Positions 1 through 8,697 of a stretch of DNA of 64,000 nucleotides are shown piece by piece. The translations under genes and the position numbers were made by a program. The stretch comes from Gymnodinialimonas sp. 57CJ19 (GTDB taxonomy: Bacteria > Pseudomonadota > Alphaproteobacteria > Rhodobacterales > Rhodobacteraceae): the NCBI RefSeq assembly GCF_038396845.1, contig NZ_CP151587.1, positions 1,338,001 through 1,402,000 on the forward strand, read 5' to 3'. The notes below the pieces were generated by a model. The model was not told the origin of the DNA. It saw only the letters and a program-made list of their open reading frames with translations, and did not search any database. Within the stretch, counting starts at the first letter, position 1. The number at the start of each line of letters is the position of its first letter.

Positions 1-347
1 GGGGCGAGCGTGACCAACAGGTCAACTAGACGTTGAGAGGTCACGTCGTCAGTGGCGCTGACCAGCATCACGGTCGCTTCAGGGTGTTGCGCGGTGATCT
101 CGGCTGGAAGGGCGGACATGGTAAGTACGGTGCCGTTGAGCGACAGGCTCTCGGCCCCGAACTGCAAGAACAGGGGGGACGTCTCGGCAGGGGCCGCCGC
201 GCCGCCACCCGCCGCCGAGAGCTGTATCTCGGAAAAGCGGGTGAAGGTCGACGTCAGCATAAAGAACAGCAAAAGCAGGGAGATGACAGCAATCAGGGAT
301 GTCATCGACAAGGCACGGCGGCGATATGTGGCGGACCTAACCGGCAA
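1..347 (-). CDS. exbD: ExbD-type biopolymer transport protein (C-terminus beyond window)
   Basis: This is the proton-channel partner of ExbB, energising TonB-dependent outer-membrane uptake. The N-terminal part is visible: a basic start (RRRALS), one membrane segment (SLIAVISLLLLFFMLTSTF) and the start of the periplasmic domain; the gene runs off the left edge. The start is placed at a TTG (347) that overlaps the end of exbB; an ATG at 305 is the alternative. Family members have an essential Asp in the membrane helix, in the pattern LIDVIFLLLLFF. Here that codon is GCT (Ala), one base from GAT, and the following Phe is Ser. The loss of the Asp is seen directly; that the channel is inactive is inference, consistent with the damaged haem genes next door. 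Confidence 0.85.
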   Translation of the reverse strand, partial: MPVRSATYRRRALSMTSLIAVISLLLLFFMLTSTFTRFSEIQLSAAGGGAAAPAETSPLFLQFGAESLSLNGTVLTMSALPAEITAQHPEATVMLVSATDDVTSQRLVDLLVTLA

Positions 348-1023
348 GGGGCACGAAGTCGGGCGTGGGGGCGCGTTGCGCCTCGGCGGGGGCTTCCACG
401 GGGCAGAAGGCACGGGCGATCATGCTATCGGCCAAGGCGCGTTCCGCCTGCATCCGGGTCTCAAACCACGTCAGGATAGGCGAGGTTGGCATCGCCACGG
501 CCAGCCCGGCGGCGGTGGTCATCAGCGCAACCCAGATGCCGCCGGCAAGGATTGACGGATCCACGGCATCGCCCGCGCTTTGCAGGGCTTGGAAGGCGTC
601 GATCATCCCCAGAACGGTGCCGAACAGCCCCAGAAGCGGCGCAACTTGGGCGATGCTGTCGAGCAGGCGGAAGCCTGTCTCAATCCGGTCAAGGCGTTCT
701 GCGGCCTCCACCTCCATCCGGGGGCGGAAGCCGTCGTGGTCTTGCAGTTCCGTCATTTGGTTCATCAGGCGGGCGAACAGCGGTGCAAGATGGCTGCGGC
801 TTTCGCCCGCCAGTTGCAGTGCCGCGTCCCGGTCGCCCCGGTCAAGGGCCGCGCTTGCACGGATCAGGCGGGCATGGCGCCCGACGCCTGTGTGCAGGAA
901 TTGGTCCAGTTTGAACACGACAACGGCCAGCGATATCAATGACATCGCGAGCTGGAGGGCAACGACGGGCCCGCCAAGGGCAACGAGCCCGCCGATATTG
1001 GACAAAGCAATCTCCAGCGTCAT
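337..1023 (-). CDS. exbB: MotA/TolQ/ExbB proton channel family protein
   Basis: A 228-residue inner-membrane protein of the TonB-ExbB-ExbD energy complex. It has one membrane segment near residues 10-35, a cytoplasmic loop, and two C-terminal membrane segments around the conserved blocks APLLGLFGTVLGMIDAF and LMTTAAGLAVAMPTS, whose Thr residues line the channel in characterised ExbB proteins. The length matches compact alphaproteobacterial ExbB. It overlaps the exbD start and the stop of the small secreted protein, so it is probably in one operon with them and hmuR. No damage is visible, in contrast to exbD, hmuR and hmuUV. Confidence 0.92.
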   Translation of the reverse strand: MTLEIALSNIGGLVALGGPVVALQLAMSLISLAVVVFKLDQFLHTGVGRHARLIRASAALDRGDRDAALQLAGESRSHLAPLFARLMNQMTELQDHDGFRPRMEVEAAERLDRIETGFRLLDSIAQVAPLLGLFGTVLGMIDAFQALQSAGDAVDPSILAGGIWVALMTTAAGLAVAMPTSPILTWFETRMQAERALADSMIARAFCPVEAPAEAQRAPTPDFVPLAG

Positions 1024-1454
1024 CCAATCACCTCCACATCATCCACCCGGCTGACGGGGAACAACGCGCCTTCGCAACGCGCAGGGTCCAGCCCGTCGCC
1101 TGCGCAGGTATCCACACCATTGAAGTGAACCCGGCCAAGGGTGTCACAAGACAGGCCCGGCATATCAAATTCGCGCACACGGGGCCGCGCGGTGGGTAAA
1201 GCCGCCATATCAAACAGGGTCAGACGGTCGATGCTGCCCTCAGTGGTGAACAGAACCGTTTCAAACACGATCTGTTCGATATCCGCATCCATGTAGTTTT
1301 GCGCCATGAAGGTCAGTCGGCACGCACCGTCCAGCAGTACAACGCGGTTCAACTGGACGATCAGCGCGGCAGGCGCGTCCTGCGCGGCAGCCCCCAGAGG
1401 GAGGGCTGCGACAAGGGCGGCACCAAGCAGTATGGTGATAGCAGATCCACGCAT
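1020..1454 (-). CDS. Small secreted protein between hmuR and exbB
   Basis: A 144-residue protein with a clear Sec signal peptide (hydrophobic LLGAALVAALPLGAAAQ, likely cleaved after AAAQ) and four Cys in the mature part, which could form two disulfides. The ATG at 1454 is chosen because it overlaps the hmuR stop by one base (TGATG); an in-frame ATG lies four codons upstream. No domain is recognised. Its place between receptor and ExbB in a haem locus suggests a periplasmic accessory of TonB-dependent uptake, but the function is unknown. Confidence 0.7.
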   Translation of the reverse strand: MRGSAITILLGAALVAALPLGAAAQDAPAALIVQLNRVVLLDGACRLTFMAQNYMDADIEQIVFETVLFTTEGSIDRLTLFDMAALPTARPRVREFDMPGLSCDTLGRVHFNGVDTCAGDGLDPARCEGALFPVSRVDDVEVIG

Positions 1455-3517
1455 CAGAAGTTCCACACACGAGCAACCGAGAGGCGGCCCGTCATGCCGC
1501 GCCCGTTGTCACCGTCGAGCGCGTTGACGTAGGTGCGGTCAAACACGTTGTCGATGCCGAAGCGGAACTCCAACCCCTCCAGCGCGCCTTCTTGCGGGGC
1601 GTAGCTGGCGAACAGATCATGGGTGGCATAACCGCCGTAGAAGTTGTCCGAGCTCACGCCCATGGATGTGGTATCGGCATAGTCGATGTCGGCGTAGGCG
1701 TTCATCGTCCAGCCGTACTCCACCCCGATATCCGCATGGCGACGGCCCAGGGCGACCGAGAAGTTGTCTTGGGGAAGCTGGCTCCAGACCTCATCATCGG
1801 TCAGGTTGCGGCCTTCGATCATGGAAAGGGACATGTTGCTGAACCACATGTCCGAAACATAGGCGACTTCCAGGTCCACCCCCTAGATCTCGGCCTCGGC
1901 GATGTTGCGGTTATTGGGCGTGCCGCCTGTGCTATCATGCTCGATCAGGTTTTCGACGTAGGAGTAATGCGCCGTGACGTGGGCGTCGAAGCCGTCGTTG
2001 CCGTTCAACAAACCAGCGCGGGAGTAGGTGAAGCCCAATTCCACCGACCGTGCCGTTTCGGGCAAAAGGTCTGTGGCGGCAGTTTCGCCGTCGGAATCGT
2101 CGTTGGAATACAACTCATCCAGGTTGGGTGCCCGTTCCGTCTGCGAGAGAGAGCCGAACATGCCCCATTCATCCGAGATGTCGTAGGTAAACGCCACCTT
2201 TGGCGATACGGACAGGATTTCGACCGTTTCGCGGCTGTCCGCCGTGGCGGCGGCATCGTCGGCGCCGGGTTCGTTGATCGCATATTCCAGACGTAGGCCG
2301 GGCACCGATGTCAGGCCGTTGCCGAAATCCATCTCGGCTTGGGCAAAGGCAGCAATGCGCGTGGCGGTGCCTTCAGGATGGAAGTCGATGAAGGTCGAGG
2401 TTTCTGCCTCGGCCACCCGGCTCTGACGCGAGATCGTGGTGCCGTAGATCAAGGTCGTATCAATGTTGCCCCAAGTCACGTCCGTGCTCACGCGGGCGTC
2501 GAGCGATAGGGTGTCATAGCCGTAGGTGGAATCCTCGAACAAGACGCTGGGACTTGGTGAGGTTGCGTTTTCCTGCGTGATGTCCGTGTCGGAATAGGTC
2601 AACGTCATCTCTAGATCGCCAAACTCTTCGGCCGAGGCGTAGATCGCTGAGAAGGTCTGGTCACGCGTGTGGCGGTCCACATTGCCGAACCCGTCCGAGC
2701 CTGTTTGCGAGTAAGACGTATTGTCCAGATCGCTGTCCCAAGCCTCGTAAATGAAGCGGAGGGAGCGGTTGCCGTCAAAGCTGTAAGTCGCGCTGACAAG
2801 GCCCGAGGTGGCATCGAACGCAGAGCCTTCAATCGCATTGCCGTCCCCGTCCACGTAATTGGCGGCCTCACGGTAGTTGAGATTTGCGAAGACTTGCCAG
2901 TCGTCGCCCACTTGGGTGGCGTAGCGCAGGGCGACGTTGCCACCTTCGCCTTTGGTCTCGCCGCCCACAGAGAAGCGGAATTGGCTGGTTTGCCCGTCAA
3001 TCAGTTAATCCGAGGAATCGCAGGTCTCGAACCGCACAACGCCGCCGATGGCGCCAGAGCCATAAAGCGTGGCCGAGGCAGGCCCGCGCAGAACCTCGAT
3101 ATTGCAAAAGAGGTTCGGGTCCGAGAAGAGCGAGCCCATGCGGTATTGTTCGTAATACTGTGTCGCGCCGTCTTGCAGAACGACCACACGGCCCTCGTCC
3201 CCCGCCGGGACTTCCCCCCAGCCGCGAAAGTTGAACGTCTGACCCAGAACGCGGTCGGACCCGATGGCCTGCACGCCCGGTACGCCATCAAAGAACTCGC
3301 CGATGGTGGTGGCTTGTTGGCGCTCAATCTCTTCCTGGTTGATCACGGTGACCGCCTGAGGCGTGTCGAGGGCGACCTGATCGGTGCCCCACCCCAAAAT
3401 GATCCGTCCCAGTGGTGTGGTTTCTTGTGCGTGTCCCGGTGCGGCCAAAACGGCCAATGCTGCGGCCATTGCCGTAGACGTCCCCAGACGCACGTGTCCC
3501 ATGCGGTATGACATCAT
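1454..3517 (-). pseudogene. hmuR: TonB-dependent haem receptor hmuR, two in-frame stops
   Basis: One continuous reading frame encodes an outer-membrane haem/haemoglobin receptor interrupted by TAA at 3005-3007 and TAG at 1883-1885. The N-terminal piece has a signal peptide (ends AAPGHAQ) and plug domain (FNFRGWG; IEVLRGPASATLYGSGAIGG). The middle piece has barrel strands with the ERAPNLDELY box typical of haem receptors. The last piece ends in an aromatic C-terminus (VARVWNF) expected for BAM insertion. The start is ATG 3517 or 3514 after AGGGGG. Both stops keep frame, so the lesions look like point nonsense changes (context EAEI-stop-GVDLEV fits a former Lys codon). No full-length receptor can be made without read-through. 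Confidence 0.9.
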
Positions 3518-3769
3518 ACCCCCTCGTGTTTTGCTGTTGTTGATTTGGGTGCTTGCCGGGCGTTCCGGCTGGCAGATCGTGGGGGTATGCGCGGAAAATT
3601 CACCCGTGCTGGCCTGCGATACTTGCGGTGCGTAAAGTATCTGACTAAAAGCGTCAACAATAGCAATCGAGCCTACGGGCCTACGTTGCAAAAGTGCCAG
3701 CTCGGAGCCTCTGTTACAGGGGCCGCGCAAGCCCTCTCCCCTTACACACGAACGGAACGAGGCGCAGAC
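3518..3769. promoter_or_regulatory. Divergent hmuR/hmuS promoter region
   Basis: A 252-base gap between the divergently transcribed receptor and hmuSTUV genes, where iron control of both would be expected. An imperfect inverted repeat (TGCCGG...CCGGctGGCA) lies at about 3554-3574. No convincing Fur, RirA or Irr site and no small hemP gene were recognised by eye. Confidence 0.35.
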
Positions 3770-4825
3770 ATGGGCGCAGATACCTCTATTCAGGCCGACG
3801 CGATTCGCGCGGCAATCACCGACAACCCCAAGACACGCGCTCGCGACTTGGCCGATAAGCTTGGCGTGCCAGAAGGTGCCTTGGTGGCCGCACAGGTGGG
3901 CTTTGGCGCGGTGCCACTGGTCGCTGACCCCACACGGTTGACCCTGGCGATCTGCACCTTGGGAGAGGTCATGGCTCTGACCCGCAATGAGAGCGCGGTG
4001 CACGAAAAGGTTGGCATCTACGAGAACTTCCGGGCGGGCGAACATGCCTCTAGCGTGATTGCGGCGGATATCGATCTGCGCATCTTCTCGCGCCATTGGG
4101 TTCATGTATTCGCGGTCGAGAAGGTAGTAGACGGCACGATCCGCCGGTCCATCCAGGTCTTCGACGCGGCCGGCGATGCGGTTCACAAGGTATTCCTGCG
4201 GGAGCGGTCCAACATTGCGATGTGGGACCTGATGCTGCGCGATCTGGAGGGCCCTGAAGGGGAACCGGTCTTTGAGGATCGTGCGCCGGTGGAGGCGGCC
4301 AAAGGCGATGTCGTGAAGGTAGAGACTCTGCGGCAAGAATGGGACCGGATGACCGATACGCACCAGTTCATGCGGCTCACCTCGAAGCTGAAGATGAACC
4401 GACTGGGCGCCTACCGCATGGCGGGGGAGCCCTATGTCGTGGCCCTTGACCCATCCGCGGTGAACCATGCGCTTCAGGCGATGTCCGAGGGCTCGCTGTC
4501 GGTGATGGTCTTTGTGGGCAACAAGGGATGTATCCAGATCCACTCGGGCCCGATCAACAAGCTGGTGCCCATGGGCCCGTGGCAGAACGTGATGGACCCC
4601 GGCTTCAACTTGCACTTGCGGGCCGATCACGTGGCAGAGGTCTGGCTTGTCACCAAGCCGACAAAACGCGGCCCGGCGATTTCGATCGAGGCGTTTGATG
4701 CGCGCGGCATGTTGATCCTGCAATGCTTCCCCCTGCGCAATAAAGATGGCGAAGATCACGTCGCGGCGTTCAGTGCGCTGACAGATACCTTGCCGCGCCT
4801 TGGTCAGGCGGAGGAGGTGGCATGA
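3770..4825 (+). CDS. hmuS: Haemin-degrading / haem-trafficking factor HmuS
   Basis: A 351-residue cytoplasmic protein of the HmuS/ChuS/PhuS family that takes haem from the ABC importer and degrades or delivers it. Length is normal. It shows the family's two-repeat layout: an N-terminal block with RDLADKLGVPEGALVAA, and the C-terminal signatures CIQIHSGPI and MGPWQNVMDPGFNLHLR. The start is ATG 3770; longer in-frame extensions are not family-like. It overlaps hmuT by four bases (ATGA), so it heads the hmuSTUV operon. The frame is open, although the importer downstream and the receptor upstream are broken. Confidence 0.93.
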   Translation: MGADTSIQADAIRAAITDNPKTRARDLADKLGVPEGALVAAQVGFGAVPLVADPTRLTLAICTLGEVMALTRNESAVHEKVGIYENFRAGEHASSVIAADIDLRIFSRHWVHVFAVEKVVDGTIRRSIQVFDAAGDAVHKVFLRERSNIAMWDLMLRDLEGPEGEPVFEDRAPVEAAKGDVVKVETLRQEWDRMTDTHQFMRLTSKLKMNRLGAYRMAGEPYVVALDPSAVNHALQAMSEGSLSVMVFVGNKGCIQIHSGPINKLVPMGPWQNVMDPGFNLHLRADHVAEVWLVTKPTKRGPAISIEAFDARGMLILQCFPLRNKDGEDHVAAFSALTDTLPRLGQAEEVA

Positions 4826-5712
4826 GCCTTGCACCCCGACTATCTGCCCGCCGCCTGACACCGGGCGGCCTTGCAATGATCATGGCGGCTGGCCTTTTTG
4901 CCGCTTTCCTTGCCGACCCCGGACGGGCGCAAGACGATGCACCGCGCGTTCTGTCGGTTGGCGGTTCGATCACCGAGATCATCTATGCGCTTGATATGGA
5001 ACACCTTCTGGTGGCCCGCGACACGACCTCTAGCTGGCCCGCCGAGGTCGAGGCGCTACCCGATGTCGGCTACATGCGCGCCCTGTCCCCTGAGGGCGTT
5101 TTCTCGGTGCGGCCTGATCTTATCATTGCCGAAGAAGGCTTTGGCCCGCTGGAAACGATCGAAGTGCTGGCCGATGCGGAGATCACCTTTGTGACCGTTC
5201 CCGAAAGCTTCGATGCAGCAGGTGTGCGGACAAAGATCCTGACAGTGGCAGAGGCTTTGGGCGTAGCGGAAGAAGGCATAACGCTGGCGGATCAGATCGA
5301 CGTGGAACTGGCCGCCGTCACGCAAGACATCAGCGAAGACGCCCCCCGCGTGATGTTCATTCTGTCGATGCAGGGCGGGCGCGCCATGGCATCGGGCGTT
5401 GGCACGGCAGCGTCGGGGATCATCGCCATGGCTGGTGGCGAAAACGCTGTGACCGCCTTTGAAGTCTACCGCCCCCTGACCGATGAAGCGGTGCGGGCCG
5501 CGGCCCCCGATGTGAACTTGATGATGGATCGCGGCGGAGATCACGGCGCCGATGCCGAAGGCGTCTTCTCCCATCCCGCCCTTGGCCTGACGCCCGCTGC
5601 GGACACTGGCAGCTTGGTGCAGATCGACGGCTTGCTTCTGCTTGGCTTTGGCCCGCGCACACCTGAGGCGGTCCATCTTTTGGCCGCCGCCCTTGGCACC
5701 AACGGGGAATAG
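4822..5712 (+). CDS. hmuT: Haem ABC transporter periplasmic binding protein HmuT
   Basis: A 296-residue periplasmic haem-binding protein of the BtuF/HmuT fold. The N-terminus has a long signal peptide (MIMAAGLFAAFLADPGRAQ) with cleavage expected near the AQ. The mature part opens with VLSVGGSITEIIYAL, characteristic of the family, and ends with the lobe-two segments expected of HmuT. It overlaps hmuS and is followed four bases later by the hmuU remnant. The reading frame is intact, but its cognate permease and ATPase are destroyed, so it is probably an orphan unless another haem importer exists elsewhere. Confidence 0.92.
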   Translation: MSLAPRLSARRLTPGGLAMIMAAGLFAAFLADPGRAQDDAPRVLSVGGSITEIIYALDMEHLLVARDTTSSWPAEVEALPDVGYMRALSPEGVFSVRPDLIIAEEGFGPLETIEVLADAEITFVTVPESFDAAGVRTKILTVAEALGVAEEGITLADQIDVELAAVTQDISEDAPRVMFILSMQGGRAMASGVGTAASGIIAMAGGENAVTAFEVYRPLTDEAVRAAAPDVNLMMDRGGDHGADAEGVFSHPALGLTPAADTGSLVQIDGLLLLGFGPRTPEAVHLLAAALGTNGE

Positions 5713-5716
5713 CGCC

Positions 5717-6962
5717 TTGGCCGAATTGTCCCAGAGCCTCCCGTTGCCTGTTGCAGGCGACCGGGAAGCCCGCGCCCGTGCGTGCAGTTTCTTGCTGTTG
5801 GCTTTGCTGGCGTGGTCAGTTTGACGAGCCTGACCACAGGCGCATCGGGTATTTCGCTGGTGGAAGTCTTCGGCACTTGGGCGCGGGGTGAGAGCCTGGA
5901 TCGGGTGACGCGCACGGTTTTGTTCGACATTCGAATGCCGCGCTTGATTATGGGCATCCTTGTGGGCGCGGCCTTGGCCGTGTCTGGCGCTGTCATGCGG
6001 GGGTTGTTCCGCAACCCTTTGGCTGATCCCGGCCTGGTAGGGGTTGGCGCGGGCGCCGGGCTCGGCGCGATGGTCGCCATTGTTCTGGGCGGCTTTCTGC
6101 ACGTGGCGATACAGGCGGCTGTGGGTTTCTACCTTGTGCCCTTCGCGGCATTCTTTGGCGGATGGCTCAGCACGATCATGCTTTATGTTGTGGCCACCAA
6201 CCGAGGCAAAACATCGGTCGCGGTCATGCTTTTGGCGGGCATCGCCCTGGGGGCTTTGACCGGGGCTGTGTCGGGCATTCTGGTCTATATGGCAGACGAT
6301 CAACAACTACGGGATTTGACGTTCTGGGGCTTGGGTTCACTGGCGGGGGCCACTTGGGTGAAGCTGATCGTAGTGGCCCCATTGATGGTCACGGCCCTTG
6401 CCGCGGCTCCGTTTCTGGCGCGGAGCCTTAATGGCTTAGCATTGGGAGAGGCCGCCGCCGCCCATATCGGCATTCCTGTGCAGAGGATGAAATCCATCGC
6501 GATCCTGACCGTTGCCGCCGCCGTGGGTGCGGCTGTATGGGCGCCGACCCAGAACGGAAAGGCTCGGTGGCTGAATCTGGATGAGCCTGTTTCCAGCCTT
6601 GATATCGGACATCAGCTGGAGGTGATGGAAATCGCCCGCGACTATGCCCGTGGCGGCGGCGGGGTGATCGCCGTCATGCACGACCAGAACCTGACCGCGA
6701 TGTTCGCCGACCATATGGTGCTTCTATCGGGGGGCGATGCCTTGCGGCGGGGGCACCGGCACAGGTGATGACGGACGTGACTCTCAGCAAGGCCCATGGC
6801 TGCGCCCTCCAGGTCAACACCCGGCCGGCCGCCGATGCGACGTTCATCCTGCCCCATCTGGCGCAACGCGCGGGCAGAGTTCAAAGGGCACGACTTATGC
6901 ATATCGCAATGAACCGCTTTACGGTGAAAACGGCAAACGCGCGGGCGCTTGAAAACCTTTGA
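5717..6962 (+). pseudogene. Collapsed hmuU-hmuV remnant (deletion plus two frameshifts)
   Basis: This began as two genes, the haem permease HmuU and ATPase HmuV. HmuU probably starts at TTG 5717 (AELSQSLPLPVAGDREA) and shifts frame near 5806-5824 into SLTTGASGISLVEV. Permease sequence then runs to AAAVGAAV near 6535. There it joins directly to HmuV sequence (WAPTQNGKARW, then LDEPVSSLDIGHQLEVME, the D-loop region, and AVMHDQN). The C-terminal third of HmuU and the N-terminal half of HmuV, with Walker A and signature motif, are missing. A second frameshift near 6741-6750 separates LLSGGDAL from the HmuV tail (MTDVTLSKAHGCALQVNT). HmuV normally reads HDLN where this has HDQN. The fusion cannot form an ABC importer. 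Confidence 0.9.
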
Positions 6963-7286
6963 CCGGGGCGTGAAAGCCGTTTGCAGGGGGCGGATGGCTT
7001 TGGGGCGTTGCCAAGCTTTGCAAGTCATGGCGCGTCAGGCTTAGCGTGGTGATTTCATGGGCGCTGCGCCTTGGGCATGAGTGTCTTGGGAAGCCGCGCT
7101 AGAGGAGCCTGAACGGTGCGCATTACCGGGCTCACAAAGCCTTTAAGAAATCTGACGAAGTTATTCGAATATAACAGGTGAAGAGAATGCGCGCTCTCGC
7201 CGGAGGGCGGTTCTGGACGGTTGAGAGGCGGGGAGAAAACGCCACGCCTTCCTGCGTCAGGTAAGGCGTGTCGTTGAGAAAGTGCC
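6963..7286. other. Intergenic gap, nothing recognised
   Basis: About 320 bases between the hmuV remnant and the gcdH terminator. No supported gene, RNA or repeat was seen on either strand; it may contain further eroded hmu-operon sequence. Confidence 0.5.
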
Positions 7287-7321
7287 ATGGCCCGGGGCGC
7301 TTTGCAGCGGGTCCGGGCCAT
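7287..7321 (-). terminator. Stem-loop downstream of gcdH
   Basis: A perfect 9-bp inverted repeat, ATGGCCCGG...CCGGGCCAT, with a 17-base loop, ends ten bases past the gcdH stop codon. There is no long T-run, so intrinsic termination is plausible but not certain. Confidence 0.5.
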
Positions 7322-7330
7322 GCGATGGGG

Positions 7331-8560
7331 TCAGGCGAAGGCCTGCAAACCGGTGATGCCGCGGCCCATGATGAGGGCGTGGACGTCGTGGGTGCCCTCG
7401 TAGGTGTTAACGGCCTCAAGGTTCATCACGTGGCGGATCACGCCGTATTCGTCGCTGACGCCATTGCCGCCGTGCATGTCGCGGGCTTCGCGGGCAATGG
7501 TTAACGCTTTACCGCAATTGTTACGCTTCATCAGGCTGATCAGCTCGGCAGGCGCGGTGTGATCGTCAAACATCCGGCCCAGTTGCAGGGCGCCTTGCAG
7601 GCCCAGGGCGATCTCGGCCTGCATGTCGGCCAGCTTCTTCTGGATCAGCTGTGTTTGCGCCAGCGGGCGGCCAAATTGCTTGCGGTCCATGGTGTAGTCG
7701 CGGGCGGCGTGGAAGCAGGCCTCGGCCGCGCCCATAGCACCCCAGGCGATGCCGAAACGCGCCCAGTTGAGGCATCCGAACGGACCGGCCAAGCCACTGA
7801 CTTCAGGCAGCAAATTATCCTCGGGCACAAAGACCTCATCCATCTGGATCATGCCCGTAATCGAGGCGCGGAGCGAGAATTTCCCCTCGATCTTCGGGGC
7901 GTTCAGGCCCTTCATTCCCTTCTCGAGGATGAAGCCCTTGATCTTGCCGTCATGGGCGTCGGACTTGGCCCAGATGATGAAGACATCGGCGATGGGGGAG
8001 TTGGTGATCCAGTTCTTCGCGCCGGACAGGCTGTAGCCGCCGTCCACCGGCTTTGCACGGGTGACCATGGAGCCGGGGTCCGATCCGTGGTCCGGTTCGG
8101 TTAACCCAAAGCAGCCGACCATGCGTCCCGAGGCCAGCTCAGGCAGGAATTTCTGGCGCTGCGCCTCGGTGCCGTAGGCGAAGATCGGGTGCATCACCAG
8201 CGAGCTTTGCACCGACATGGCCGAGCGGTAACCGCTGTCGACCCGCTCCACCTCGCGGGCGACCAGCCCGTAGGAGACATAGTTGGCGCCGATGCCGCCG
8301 TATTCCTCGGGGATGGTCGCGCCCAGAAGGCCCATATCGCCCATTTCGGTCATGATATCGCGGTCAAATGTCTCGTGGCGGTTGGCCATGACGACGCGCG
8401 CCCCCAGGGCCTCTTGGCAATAGGCATGGGCGCTGTCGCGGATCATCCGCTCCTCCTCCGTCAGCTGGTTTTCCAGCAGAAACGGGTCGTCCCAAACCAG
8501 GCTCGCAGGCTTGGCGCGGGCGGATTGGGGGGAGGTGCTGGCGGATGTCGTGGTGCTCAA
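7331..8560 (-). CDS. gcdH: Glutaryl-CoA dehydrogenase
   Basis: A 409-residue FAD acyl-CoA dehydrogenase that oxidatively decarboxylates glutaryl-CoA to crotonyl-CoA. It shows the acyl-CoA dehydrogenase signatures [15 protein letters not shown] and [15 protein letters not shown], and the catalytic Glu in [16 protein letters not shown], the usual C-terminal form in GcdH. The N-terminal Ser/Thr-rich stretch (about 20 residues) is extra. It is divergent from the 2-aminobenzoyl-CoA operon. That pathway feeds into beta-oxidation-like steps that can yield glutaryl-CoA, so co-location is metabolically sensible and the shared promoter region suggests shared control. Confidence 0.9.
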   Translation of the reverse strand: MSTTTSASTSPQSARAKPASLVWDDPFLLENQLTEEERMIRDSAHAYCQEALGARVVMANRHETFDRDIMTEMGDMGLLGATIPEEYGGIGANYVSYGLVAREVERVDSGYRSAMSVQSSLVMHPIFAYGTEAQRQKFLPELASGRMVGCFGLTEPDHGSDPGSMVTRAKPVDGGYSLSGAKNWITNSPIADVFIIWAKSDAHDGKIKGFILEKGMKGLNAPKIEGKFSLRASITGMIQMDEVFVPEDNLLPEVSGLAGPFGCLNWARFGIAWGAMGAAEACFHAARDYTMDRKQFGRPLAQTQLIQKKLADMQAEIALGLQGALQLGRMFDDHTAPAELISLMKRNNCGKALTIAREARDMHGGNGVSDEYGVIRHVMNLEAVNTYEGTHDVHALIMGRGITGLQAFA

Positions 8561-8612
8561 GGGAAGTCTCCATCGGCTTCAATTTCAGAAATGGGTAGAA
8601 GGCGGCTGAATT

Positions 8613-8645
8613 TATTTCAAGCATAAAATGTTTTTACTTGAAATA
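8613..8645. promoter_or_regulatory. Inverted repeat, candidate MarR operator
   Basis: TATTTCAAG (8613-8621) and CTTGAAATA (8637-8645) form a perfect 9-bp inverted repeat with a 15-base AT-rich spacer, in the gap between gcdH and the monooxygenase gene. The operon's own MarR-family gene makes it the likely binding partner; this link is inference. Confidence 0.6.
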
Positions 8646-8697
8646 CAGGTTTGCGATCCGTAGCGTTGCTGTATCGGAACAAGAAAGTGGGTCGAAC

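Noticed and set aside
3518-4876. Long minus-strand open frame extending hmuR upstream
   Set aside because: It is the antisense of hmuS with no domain; hmuR starts at 3517/3514 with a ribosome site and signal peptide.
5056-6306. Minus-strand open frame of over 400 codons opposite hmuT/hmuU
   Set aside because: Composition is that of an antisense frame in GC-rich DNA (His/Arg/Ala-rich), and hmuT occupies the plus strand.
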